Source: an uncultured bacterium
Lineage (GTDB): Bacteria; Muiribacteriota; Ozemobacteria; Ozemobacterales; Ozemobacteraceae
Length of the DNA: 64,000 nucleotides
NCBI GenBank assembly: GCA_937949615.1
Contig: CALEDQ010000004.1
Span: forward strand, 248,001-312,000
Direction of reading: 5' to 3'
Below are positions 1 through 8,528 of the stretch, in pieces; within the stretch, counting starts at the first letter, position 1, and each line of letters begins with the position of its first letter. A model generated the notes under the pieces. The model had not been told where the DNA came from, searched no databases, and saw only the letters and a program-made list of their open reading frames with translations. Made by a program: the position numbers and the translations under genes.

Positions 1-2297
1 TGCGTGCTTTCGAATTCGACGGCGGCATTCACCACCATCTTAACGGTTCCCTCTCTGACCAGCTGATCGACGACAATGGCGCCGCCAGTGCCAGGGCCGG
101 CTTCAGAACCACGCGGCACGAAAAGAATGTAAAATGCGCCGCCGAACAGCAGCAGAATCGCAAGCGCTATCCATGAACTGCGCGCGGTCACAAACTCTCT
201 GGCACTATTGGCAAGCGCTTCGACGGTCTGACGTGGCGTCAGCTTTTCTTCTTCAGCCGGCGACCGGTAGGCATAAGCAGGTCTGCGGCTCTTTTTCTTT
301 TCCTGCTCGGCTTTCCAGCGTTCCTGCAGACGGTCTTCGCCTTCTTCTACTGCCTGATCAGCCGCCTGAGGCGATGCCTGTGGCTCTTCAGCGGAGCCGG
401 AGCGGCAGGCTTCGCGCAGCTGACGGGCCTGGTCAGCGATACGGCCGGCATGTGCCTTTTCGATTTTATAAAGACTGTAAACATTGTCAGGCCCGGGGTT
501 GGCGGCAAAATGGCAGAGACCGGCCTCGGCCAGGCTTTCGCTTTCGCAGCGGCAGAGGTAGTCGGTCAGCTGCTCGCGGATCAGAGCGAAATCGAACTGT
601 TCCATGCATTGAATCGCCATTTTCTGCTGTTCTGGGTCGGCAGAGCGCAGCATGGCATTGAGCGACGACAGGGCCTGATTGAAATCGAAATTCTTGAGAA
701 TACCGAGAGCTGCCGATTTCATACGCACATCGGCAATTTTCAGACATTGCCCGAGATAAGGAAAAATCGCGTCAGGATCGACTTCGCCGAGATATTCAAC
801 GGCAGCGGTTGCCAGACCGACATTGGGGTTGGCAATCAGTTTCACGGCAGCATCTTCAAGCCCGCGCAGGCGCAGACGGCCAAGACTGTGCAGAATGGCG
901 ACCCGGATTTCGCCAGAAGTTTCTCGACCGCTGAAAAGTTTTTGCAGCAGCGCAAGCGTGCGGGCCGCCTGATCTTTATCAAGGGTCGTCAGGGCCGCGA
1001 GCTTGCCAGCCTCATCACTGCCGGCAAAAATTTTGCACAGCTGATCGTTATCGGCTGTGACTCTGTCTGGTGCAATTTTTTCTGGCGCCGCGGCAATCGC
1101 AGGCGTTGCAGAATCAGATTTTTTCTGACCTTCAGCCGCCACGCTTTTTATATATGCCCGCAGGCGACCCTTTACCGTCTCTGAAACCGGCCAATCAAGG
1201 GCTTCATTGAAGGCATCGACAACAACCTGCTGTTTTAAACTGTTGCGCAGTGTCTGATCGAGTTCAGGGTCGATCTTTTCGGCATCGAGGCGTGCAACTG
1301 CCTGACGGGCGAATCTCAGGGCATTACGGCGCGAAACCCAGGTCTGCAGCTTGCGCGTATAGGCAGCAAACTGATTGCCAAGAATACCTGATTTTTCGAG
1401 CAGTTTGACTGCCTCGTTGAGAATACCCCGCACCAGCTCGGCTTTGCGGGCCGGGGAACGTTCGGCAATTTCAAAAAGTTTGAAGGGAACCTGAACGTCG
1501 GGGTTCATTTCGAGAATCCAGCCGGCTCTGATCAACAGCTCCGGGTGATTTTCGGCAGCGAAATATTTCAGCAGGATCGGTTTGACCATGTCGAAGGGCA
1601 GAAACGGGCAGTTCTGAATGCCGGCAAGACGATCCGAGAGATCGGCAGAGAGCAGCAGTGCCTGCAGATGATTCAATGCTTCTTCTTTGTCGATCTTAAC
1701 CAGACCTCTGATCGCCAGAGCCTTGATTTGCGGGTCCTTCGACGACAGCAGCGCCGGCAGATCGTTGACGAGAAGTTCCGGCTTCATGTGCACTATGGTT
1801 CTCAGTGCCGCCAGCTTAAGCGTCAGACTCTGCGAATCGAGATAGGCAGCGATACGGTCAAAACGGTCTTCGGGCCAGTTACGGCAGAAAACCCTGATGA
1901 TTCTGGCGACAATTACCGGGCTGGTTTCATTAACGATCAGGTCGGGGCCAAGCTCGCGCAGCTCTTTTGGCAGTCGGGTCGGCAGATCAGAGAGAATGCG
2001 CATTTTTTCATTGTCATCGGCCTTCTGCCAGGCGCCGGTGAATTCTGACTGACCGCTCAAGGCAGCAGCCGGCGCTGAGCCGGTACCGGCAAGCCGCCCC
2101 TTGACAGCGCTGATTGCGTGACTGATCAGCATCGAACATTCAGCATCATCTTCAAAACGGCTGATTTCTTCAAGAACCTGCAGCAGTTCAGGCGAAGAAC
2201 CGCTTCTGATGACTTCTTCAAGTGCAAAAATTCTGAACGACTTGATTGGGGCCTTCAGATCATCTATCAGATTCTTTTGTTCGTTATTGTTGGACAC
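1..2297 (-). CDS. HEAT-repeat-like protein with one membrane helix (C-terminus beyond the window)
   Basis: The minus strand is open from a GTG at 2297 to the window edge, giving at least 765 codons with no stop. The first several hundred residues are short paired helices rich in Leu and Ala (for example LKLAALRTIVHM and IKALAIRGLVKI), the pattern of HEAT/armadillo scaffolds. A charged linker (ERWKAEQEKKKSRR) follows, then one membrane segment at about residues 709-728 (WIALAILLLFGG) and a probably extracytoplasmic tail. It lies 41 bases downstream of the nucleotide cyclase gene on the same strand, so it is probably the last visible gene of the chemosensory operon. No Shine-Dalgarno is obvious before the GTG. 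HEAT repeats usually bind proteins; the specific role is unknown, and a scaffold or effector for the signalling system is inference. Confidence 0.7.
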   Translation of the reverse strand, partial: MSNNNEQKNLIDDLKAPIKSFRIFALEEVIRSGSSPELLQVLEEISRFEDDAECSMLISHAISAVKGRLAGTGSAPAAALSGQSEFTGAWQKADDNEKMRILSDLPTRLPKELRELGPDLIVNETSPVIVARIIRVFCRNWPEDRFDRIAAYLDSQSLTLKLAALRTIVHMKPELLVNDLPALLSSKDPQIKALAIRGLVKIDKEEALNHLQALLLSADLSDRLAGIQNCPFLPFDMVKPILLKYFAAENHPELLIRAGWILEMNPDVQVPFKLFEIAERSPARKAELVRGILNEAVKLLEKSGILGNQFAAYTRKLQTWVSRRNALRFARQAVARLDAEKIDPELDQTLRNSLKQQVVVDAFNEALDWPVSETVKGRLRAYIKSVAAEGQKKSDSATPAIAAAPEKIAPDRVTADNDQLCKIFAGSDEAGKLAALTTLDKDQAARTLALLQKLFSGRETSGEIRVAILHSLGRLRLRGLEDAAVKLIANPNVGLATAAVEYLGEVDPDAIFPYLGQCLKIADVRMKSAALGILKNFDFNQALSSLNAMLRSADPEQQKMAIQCMEQFDFALIREQLTDYLCRCESESLAEAGLCHFAANPGPDNVYSLYKIEKAHAGRIADQARQLREACRSGSAEEPQASPQAADQAVEEGEDRLQERWKAEQEKKKSRRPAYAYRSPAEEEKLTPRQTVEALANSAREFVTARSSWIALAILLLFGGAFYILFVPRGSEAGPGTGGAIVVDQLVREGTVKMVVNAAVEFEST

Positions 2298-2338
2298 GGA
2301 TAATATGATATTAGAATCTGAAGCAGTTTACAATTAAA

Positions 2339-4684
2339 TCAGGACTTGCTGGTCATGGTCCAGACACCGTCCCATGTTTCACCGGGCGGATTCTTCATGA
2401 AATGATGGCAGCGGCTGACATACATTCTCGCCAGTTCATCACGGCGGTGCAGTTTGATGGCTGATTCAAAATCGGCGATGGCTTCTTCCCAGCGCTGCTG
2501 GCGGTAAAAATCGATACCACGGTGGGTATAGCCGATGACTTCATCCATATTCGGAAAAGACTGGATATCATGGTGATCGAGAACCTGCAGCACCTTGACC
2601 GGCTGCAGTTTGCCTTTAACCCTTATCAGGTCGACTTCACGCACCTGATAGCGATACTTCAGCTGTTCATAAGTTTTTTCACTGATGAGAATATCAGAAT
2701 GATAGAACTTGGTAGCGCCTTCGAGCCTCGATGCCAGATTGACCCCGTCACCGATGACCGTGTAATCCATGCGCTTCATCGAACCGATGTTACCGACCAG
2801 AACATTGTCGGTCGCAATACCGATGCCGATCGCGATGGTTTCCTGGTTTTTCAGCATCCTGGCAGTATTGAACTGTTTGAGCGCCCGCATCATCTCGACC
2901 GCCGTAGTAACAGCACGATCAGCATCTTCGCCGGTGCTGAACGGGGCTCCAAAAATGGCCAGCATCGCGTCACCGATGAACTTGTCGAGAATGCCGCCGT
3001 GGTGAAAAAGGGTGTCGACCATGGTCGAAAAATACTCGTTGAGCATGACGACCGTTTCCTGCGGGCCGAGGCGCTCAGAAATGGTCGTAAAATTGCGGAT
3101 ATCGGAAAACAGAATGCTGAGTTCCTTGATCTGGCCACCGAGCTGGGCATCGCCATCCATGAGCTGATCGGCAATTTCCTTGGTCATGTAGCGGGCCAGA
3201 GTACCTTTGAGGCGCTTTTCGACCGACAGGTCTTCGATGATCATCAGACCACCCATCGGCTGATCATAAACATCTCTCAGGGGCACCACCGCCATATTGA
3301 TCGAAGCTTTGCGCCCCTGCATGTTCGTCAGCTCGGTATCAAAGAAGGTATCGCTGTCATTGCGGGCAATGACGCGGCGCAGACTGTCGACGACCCAGTG
3401 ATTGTCGCCGGTAAAAAAGATGTCGGCATATTTTCCGATGACCTGATGATCTTCAGCACCGAGGATGCGCAGCGCCACCGTATTGGCCTTCTCGATGCGG
3501 CGCATGTTGTTAACGCTGATGACGCCGTTGCTGAGGCTTCTGAGAATGCTTTCACTGTAGTTGTTGGCGTTGAGCACTTCGTTGAACAGCTTGGCATTTT
3601 CGATGGCGATCGAGGCCTGGGCCGAGAAGCTGCGCAGCTTTTTCTCGTCAAGGCGGTTGAACGCCCCGCCCTTTTTATTAAGGACCTGAGTCACACCGAT
3701 GATAGTGCCGGTCTTGTTGATCAGCGGCATACAGAGAATATTGCGGGTGCGGTACCCGGTTCTGCGATCGACTTCGGGGTTGAACCTCGGGTCTTTATAG
3801 GCATCTGGAATATTGACCGTCTGGCCGGTAGTGAAAACTTCGCCAGCAATGCCGCGGTTTGCCGGGATGCGGATTTCCTGATCGTGCATGCCGAGCGCAA
3901 CCTGCGACCAGAGTTCGTTACCCTTGGTATCATGCAGAAAAATAGTGGCGCGCTCACAGTTGAGAATCATGGTAACCGCTTCCATGAGCTTTTCAAGCAG
4001 CGGTTTCAACTGCAGTTCAGAAGAAATGACCGAAGTGATTTCGAGCAGATGCGACTCATTCTCACGCGCCTGCTTTGTCTGCTCGAATTGATGGGCATTA
4101 TGAAGCACTCGGGCCGAATTGTCGGTCACCTTTTCAAGCACAGCCATGATCTGCGGCGACGGGGGCATTTGCTTGAGGTTCATCAACTCAAGAACGCCGA
4201 TGATCTGGCCGGTTCTGGCAATCTTGACCGGCAGACAGATCAGGTTATTCGTCTGAAAACCCGTCTGTTTATCAATTTCTGAGTTGAATAAGGGGTTGGT
4301 ATAAGCATTCGAAGAAATTATCGGTTCGCCGGTTTCAAAAACCGCGCCGGCAATGCCCTTGTCAGCCGGAAACCTTATTTCTTCGATGTTTTCTCCGACA
4401 AAAACCCGCGAAAACAGTTCGCCCGAGTCGGCATCGAAAAGAAACAGCGTGCCGCGTTCGGCACCGGCAATATCAGAAGTTATTTCGACAAGAAGCTGCA
4501 GCAGGTTATCGAGAAGCCTTTCACTGACATTGAGCAGGTCAGCGACCTGCTCGAGAATATCAGTGAGCACTCTGGCATAATCACCGCTTTCAGCAGTTTT
4601 TACACTGCCGACAAGCTGTTTGATCTGGTGGTCATCGAGCTTTTCTGTGAGTATACGGTGAATTATCCCGGCGCTGTTGTCCAT
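2339..4684 (-). CDS. class III nucleotide cyclase with tandem GAF and PAS sensor domains
   Basis: This 781-residue protein should make cAMP (or cGMP) from the nucleoside triphosphate. Visible domains are GAF1 (about 58-195), GAF2 (about 225-365), PAS (about 378-490), a class III catalytic domain (about 520-690) and a short TPR-like tail. Both GAF domains carry the FN.E.D segment also seen in the tandem GAFs of CyaB-type cyclases and cyclic-nucleotide phosphodiesterases. The metal-binding aspartates are D528 (FSDIRNFT) and D572 (FIGDAML). K568 and T642 (DYTVIGD) sit at the purine-selecting positions and favour ATP, and N649 and R653 sit at the transition-state positions. The catalytic residues therefore look complete. 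The ATG at 4684 follows the hybrid kinase gene by 116 bases on the same strand, which makes this the likely output enzyme of the upstream chemosensory cluster. Substrate choice is inferred from motif only. Confidence 0.92.
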   Translation of the reverse strand: MDNSAGIIHRILTEKLDDHQIKQLVGSVKTAESGDYARVLTDILEQVADLLNVSERLLDNLLQLLVEITSDIAGAERGTLFLFDADSGELFSRVFVGENIEEIRFPADKGIAGAVFETGEPIISSNAYTNPLFNSEIDKQTGFQTNNLICLPVKIARTGQIIGVLELMNLKQMPPSPQIMAVLEKVTDNSARVLHNAHQFEQTKQARENESHLLEITSVISSELQLKPLLEKLMEAVTMILNCERATIFLHDTKGNELWSQVALGMHDQEIRIPANRGIAGEVFTTGQTVNIPDAYKDPRFNPEVDRRTGYRTRNILCMPLINKTGTIIGVTQVLNKKGGAFNRLDEKKLRSFSAQASIAIENAKLFNEVLNANNYSESILRSLSNGVISVNNMRRIEKANTVALRILGAEDHQVIGKYADIFFTGDNHWVVDSLRRVIARNDSDTFFDTELTNMQGRKASINMAVVPLRDVYDQPMGGLMIIEDLSVEKRLKGTLARYMTKEIADQLMDGDAQLGGQIKELSILFSDIRNFTTISERLGPQETVVMLNEYFSTMVDTLFHHGGILDKFIGDAMLAIFGAPFSTGEDADRAVTTAVEMMRALKQFNTARMLKNQETIAIGIGIATDNVLVGNIGSMKRMDYTVIGDGVNLASRLEGATKFYHSDILISEKTYEQLKYRYQVREVDLIRVKGKLQPVKVLQVLDHHDIQSFPNMDEVIGYTHRGIDFYRQQRWEEAIADFESAIKLHRRDELARMYVSRCHHFMKNPPGETWDGVWTMTSKS

Positions 4685-4751
4685 CTGTTTTATCGCTGAT
4701 TTGAGGATGCCCGAATATTTTAACCTGTAGCGACCTCATGTTCAAGCTGTC

Positions 4752-4782
4752 GCCCGACAAAGCCTGGCAGGCTTTGTCGGGC
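4752..4782. repeat. perfect 13-bp inverted repeat between hybrid kinase and cyclase genes
   Basis: Arms GCCCGACAAAGCC (4752-4764) and its exact complement (4770-4782) flank a 5-base loop. No T run follows on either strand, so it is not a classic intrinsic terminator. It could be a REP-like palindrome, an mRNA-stabilising stem or a partial attenuator that sets cyclase level relative to the upstream genes. Confidence 0.7.
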
Positions 4783-4800
4783 AGCCGGGAACCGTATCTA

Positions 4801-7464
4801 TCAAGAGTCAAGCACATCTCTTATTTTTTTCGCCAGAATCTTCTTTGAAAAAGGCTTCTGCAGAAAGTTAAAACCACTCTCGACCTTTTCACAAAGGAGT
4901 TCGGTATCAGAGGTGTAGCCAGACATGAAAACAACGCGCATACCAGGCCTGCTGCTGCTGATTTTGAGAAAAAGTTCGCGACCGTTCATTTGCGGCATCA
5001 ACACGTCGGTCAGCAGCAGATTGATTTTATCTCCGTATTCTTTAACGAGCTGAAGAGCGGTTTCGGGTCGGTTGGCTCCCAGAACGCGATACCCGAGCGA
5101 TTCAAGATGATTGGTGCAGATATTCAACAGCGCCGGCTCATCTTCAACTACCAGAATGAACTCGCTGCCATGCGGCAGTGAGTCTGCGACATCCACTTTT
5201 TTCTTCAGATCCGCGTCGCCCACGACCGCCGGCAGATAGATAGAAAAAATCGTGCCTTTGCCTGGCTCGCTTTCGACGTTGATAAACCCCTTGTTCTGGC
5301 TGACAATGCCATAAACGGTCGGCAACCCGAGCCCGGTTCCTTTTCCCGACTCCTTAGTGGTAAAAAAAGGCTCGAAAATGCGGGCGAGTATTTCCCGACT
5401 CATGCCGCAACCGTTGTCCTCAACTTTGAGCAGCACATAACTGCCTGGTTGCCAGCCTGAACAGAAAGGTGCATCGTCTGCCATGAACTCGACATTGCTG
5501 ACTTCGACAAAAATGTTGCCATTTCCGGCTACTGCATCTCTCGCGTTTACCACGAGATTGGCAAGAATCTGATCGACCTGAGCTGGGTCCATGTTGACCT
5601 GGCATCTCTGTGCGCAGGGCTTTAAAGCAAGAGCTATATTTTCTCCGACCAGTCTTTTCAGAAGCTTAAGAATGTTGCCCACGGTTTCACTCAGATCGAG
5701 CATCCGGGGCGCAATCGCCTGCTTGCGGGCAAATGCCAGCAGCTGGCGCGTCAGTTTGGCAGAGCGCTCACCGGCCGCGACTATCTCTCTGATATTGTTG
5801 TAAATATCTGAAGTCGGATCAAGGCGCAGCATGGCCATTTCGGCGTTGGCATTGATGATCTGCAGCATGTTGTTAAAATCATGGGCAACTCCACCGGCAA
5901 GCTGCCCGATAGCTTCTATTTTCTGAGACTGATGCAGCTGCGCCTCAAGCAATGACCGCCGCTCTTCTCCGATGGTCATTGCTTTTGCCTGTTCAATGGA
6001 AAACAGCGCGAAAGCTACGTCATCAGCCGTTTCAGACAACAATTCCAGCTCTTCGTCTTCAATACCGATGTGGCGCTCGACCAGAACCCCGATCCGGCCG
6101 AAGAAGCGGCCTTCATGTTCAAGATTGTTGCAGAGAAATTCGTATTTTCCCTTGAGGCCGCTCAGCCAGCATCGATCTTCTTCGTTTTCAATCTTGTCAA
6201 ATTCAGCTGCCGACTTATCAGAAAGACAGTTAGCACAGGCCGGCAGCAGTTTTTTATCAAATTTTTCTTTCAGGCATATCTGCTCACCACCAAAACCCGC
6301 ATAACTGCTGCCACAATACCTGCCGGTCCTGTCGACAAGCAAAACCCAGGCTCCCCAGTAACCGCGATGCTCTACCAGCAGGTGACAGATTCTGTCGATA
6401 AGTTTGTCCGAATCCTTTTCCATGAGAATCTGCTGATGAATATGTCTTATGGCGCGCAGCACACGGTTGAGATGGCGAATTCTCTGATCCACTTTGAGCC
6501 GCTCGGTAATATCCTGACCAACTGCGAGCAGCCCGGCGGTTTCGCCATTACCGTTACGTATGGCATTGGCGAACCATTCAATGTGCCTTTTCTCACCGTT
6601 TTTGGCGGCAATTGTATTTACCGAACCGGTTATGGGAGAGCCATTCAGGCACTGATACAGCAATTCATCTTTTCTCATCAGATCATTGCCGCGGAAGAAA
6701 ATGTCAAAAAAGTCGCGGCCTTTTATTTCGTCGAGTTTATAACCGGAAAGCGCGGCGAAATAAGGGTTAAATCTGATGATTCGCCCATTCTTGTCGAGAA
6801 CCAGAATGATCGCCTGGGCGGTCTCGAGAATAACCTCGGCAAAATCTCTTTCAGCAATCAGCTCAGCCGTTCTCTCTTCTACAAGATCTTCGAGACGGTC
6901 ATTAAGGCTTCTCAGTTCATCCTGGGCTTCTATCAGTTCATTATTGCGGCGGGATGCGGCTTCGTAGCTCGAAAGCAGCAGAGAAAGCATCTGCTGCTGA
7001 TTGGCGGTGATAAAACGCTTTTTTCCGGCAAAAATAACTTCGACTCCGATACGTACCCGGTCTGAGCCGAAAAGCCGACGGTTGGCAAGAATCTGCTGAA
7101 TATGATTCAGAAGATAATCCTGCTGAAAAGGCTTGGTAATGAAATTGTCGGCGCCGCACGCCAGGCCCTCGATAATGTCTTCCGGGTTTGTCAGAGAGGT
7201 GAGCAGAATTACCGGAATATCGAGGGTTTCTTCGCGCCCCTTGATCTCACTGCACAGTTCAAAACCATTCATCTCAGGCATGACAATATCGGTAAGAATG
7301 AGATCAGGCTTTCTTGCCTTGATCAGCTCGATGGCTACCCGGCCATTCTCGGCAACTCTGACCTCGAAACCGTCGTTTTCGAGTAGATTCTGCAGTGTCT
7401 GTGCCTGTGTCGCGCTATCTTCAACCAGTAAGATATCTATTGTGGATGTTTTTTTGGCGTCCAT
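4801..7464 (-). CDS. hybrid histidine kinase, REC-PAS-GAF-HisKA-HATPase-REC
   Basis: This 887-residue protein has no membrane segment and no signal peptide. It begins with a receiver domain (about 8-125, phospho-acceptor D59 in DLILTD). A coiled coil (about 165-210), a PAS domain (about 210-325) and a GAF-like domain (about 350-490) follow. The HisKA domain has H528 (GGVAHDFNN), and the ATPase domain shows the N, G1 and G2 boxes (VVNARDA, EDNGCGM, GKGTGLGL). A C-terminal receiver has D820 (LLLTDVLMP). The start at 7464 has a strong GGGGG-type ribosome site and overlaps the end of cheB by 28 bases, so the two are co-translated. A kinase with an N-terminal receiver can be phosphorylated by CheA, which would link the array to the downstream cyclase; this link is inference. 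Confidence 0.93.
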   Translation of the reverse strand: MDAKKTSTIDILLVEDSATQAQTLQNLLENDGFEVRVAENGRVAIELIKARKPDLILTDIVMPEMNGFELCSEIKGREETLDIPVILLTSLTNPEDIIEGLACGADNFITKPFQQDYLLNHIQQILANRRLFGSDRVRIGVEVIFAGKKRFITANQQQMLSLLLSSYEAASRRNNELIEAQDELRSLNDRLEDLVEERTAELIAERDFAEVILETAQAIILVLDKNGRIIRFNPYFAALSGYKLDEIKGRDFFDIFFRGNDLMRKDELLYQCLNGSPITGSVNTIAAKNGEKRHIEWFANAIRNGNGETAGLLAVGQDITERLKVDQRIRHLNRVLRAIRHIHQQILMEKDSDKLIDRICHLLVEHRGYWGAWVLLVDRTGRYCGSSYAGFGGEQICLKEKFDKKLLPACANCLSDKSAAEFDKIENEEDRCWLSGLKGKYEFLCNNLEHEGRFFGRIGVLVERHIGIEDEELELLSETADDVAFALFSIEQAKAMTIGEERRSLLEAQLHQSQKIEAIGQLAGGVAHDFNNMLQIINANAEMAMLRLDPTSDIYNNIREIVAAGERSAKLTRQLLAFARKQAIAPRMLDLSETVGNILKLLKRLVGENIALALKPCAQRCQVNMDPAQVDQILANLVVNARDAVAGNGNIFVEVSNVEFMADDAPFCSGWQPGSYVLLKVEDNGCGMSREILARIFEPFFTTKESGKGTGLGLPTVYGIVSQNKGFINVESEPGKGTIFSIYLPAVVGDADLKKKVDVADSLPHGSEFILVVEDEPALLNICTNHLESLGYRVLGANRPETALQLVKEYGDKINLLLTDVLMPQMNGRELFLKISSSRPGMRVVFMSGYTSDTELLCEKVESGFNFLQKPFSKKILAKKIRDVLDS

Positions 7465-8528
7465 TCGGATCCCCCTGTCATCGATCTGTGTAATTTTTCC
7501 AGAAGAGAAGCAATTTCCGAGGGCGACAGAATATTTGCTGCAGCCTCAAGCTTAACAGCCTCCCCGGGCATTCCGAAAACGACCGAGCTTTCTTCGCTCT
7601 GGGCGATCGTAATAGCCCCCTTTTCACGCAAAATCTTTAATTCATGAGCTCCATCACGGCCCATACCGGTCAAAAGAACTGCGGCGGCATCGCCGCCGAT
7701 CTCTTCGGCAATAGAACGGAAAAGAAAAGAAACCGAGGGGCGGACCCCGTTTTCCGGAGAATTGTCGGAAAGAATCAGGCGCAGATTTCTGTCTATACCC
7801 ATATGTTTCTTTTCCGGTGCCACATAAACATGCCCTGGCAGTGCCGGCAGCCCCTGAGCCGCAACTTTTACCGGCAATCGACAAAAACTGCCCAGCCAGC
7901 TGACGAAGCCTTCAATGAAACCGGCCGCAATATGCTGCACAACCAGAACCGGAACAGAGAAATCTTCAGGAAGCCCTGACAGAATTTTCTGCAGTGCAAT
8001 TGGCCCGCCGGTAGAGGCCCCGATTGCCACGACCCGCATCTTTGAAGCCTGACACTGCCTGGTGCCAGCGGCCACATCATGGTTCACACTGCTGAGATTA
8101 CGACGCAGTCTGGTTACAACCCTGATTTCCGACATCAGCTTGACGGTTTGTATCAGCTCTGCCGCCGCCTTGGCATGTTCAGGGCTGGTTACACCCGGCG
8201 GTCGACATAGAACTGCGAGAGCACCGGCCTCGATTGCGTCGAAAGCATGCGACACCTGATCAGAAGACATATTGCCACTTACAATAACAATCGGCACCGG
8301 GTATGTTGCCATTATCTGCCGGGTTGCCGACAAACCGTCAAGTTTTGGCATGTTTATATCCATGGTGACGATATCCGGTTGCAGCTTTTTGACAGCGGCG
8401 AGCGCTTCACCGCCATCGGCAGCAAAACCGGCAATACTGATGCCCGGGTCTGTGACAAGAATGTGCGCGAGCAATTCTCTTGCAGCCACCGAATCATCGA
8501 CTATCAGAACTTTTATTTTCTTTTCCAT
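7437..8528 (-). CDS. cheB: CheB protein-glutamate methylesterase/deamidase
   Basis: CheB removes methyl groups from chemoreceptors and so resets signalling. The 363-residue protein has an N-terminal receiver domain (D57 in IVTMDINMP) and a C-terminal methylesterase domain with the full catalytic triad: S172 (GASTGGP), H199 (VVQHI) and D292 (GMGRDGA). Its ATG shares one base with the TGA of cheA (TGATG at 8530-8526), a classic translational coupling. It forms the adaptation pair with the CheR-TPR protein encoded upstream in the same operon. Phosphorylation by the neighbouring CheA is the expected control. Length and motifs are normal for the family. Confidence 0.97.
   Translation of the reverse strand: MEKKIKVLIVDDSVAARELLAHILVTDPGISIAGFAADGGEALAAVKKLQPDIVTMDINMPKLDGLSATRQIMATYPVPIVIVSGNMSSDQVSHAFDAIEAGALAVLCRPPGVTSPEHAKAAAELIQTVKLMSEIRVVTRLRRNLSSVNHDVAAGTRQCQASKMRVVAIGASTGGPIALQKILSGLPEDFSVPVLVVQHIAAGFIEGFVSWLGSFCRLPVKVAAQGLPALPGHVYVAPEKKHMGIDRNLRLILSDNSPENGVRPSVSFLFRSIAEEIGGDAAAVLLTGMGRDGAHELKILREKGAITIAQSEESSVVFGMPGEAVKLEAAANILSPSEIASLLEKLHRSMTGGSEWTPKKHPQ

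Noticed and set aside
2522..4282. Plus-strand open frame of 586 codons inside the cyclase gene
   Set aside because: It is antisense to a gene with full domain and catalytic motifs; its own product shows no recognisable domain and composition typical of antisense frames.
6070..7065. Plus-strand frame of 331 codons opposite the hybrid kinase
   Set aside because: Antisense to conserved kinase domains, with no start signal.
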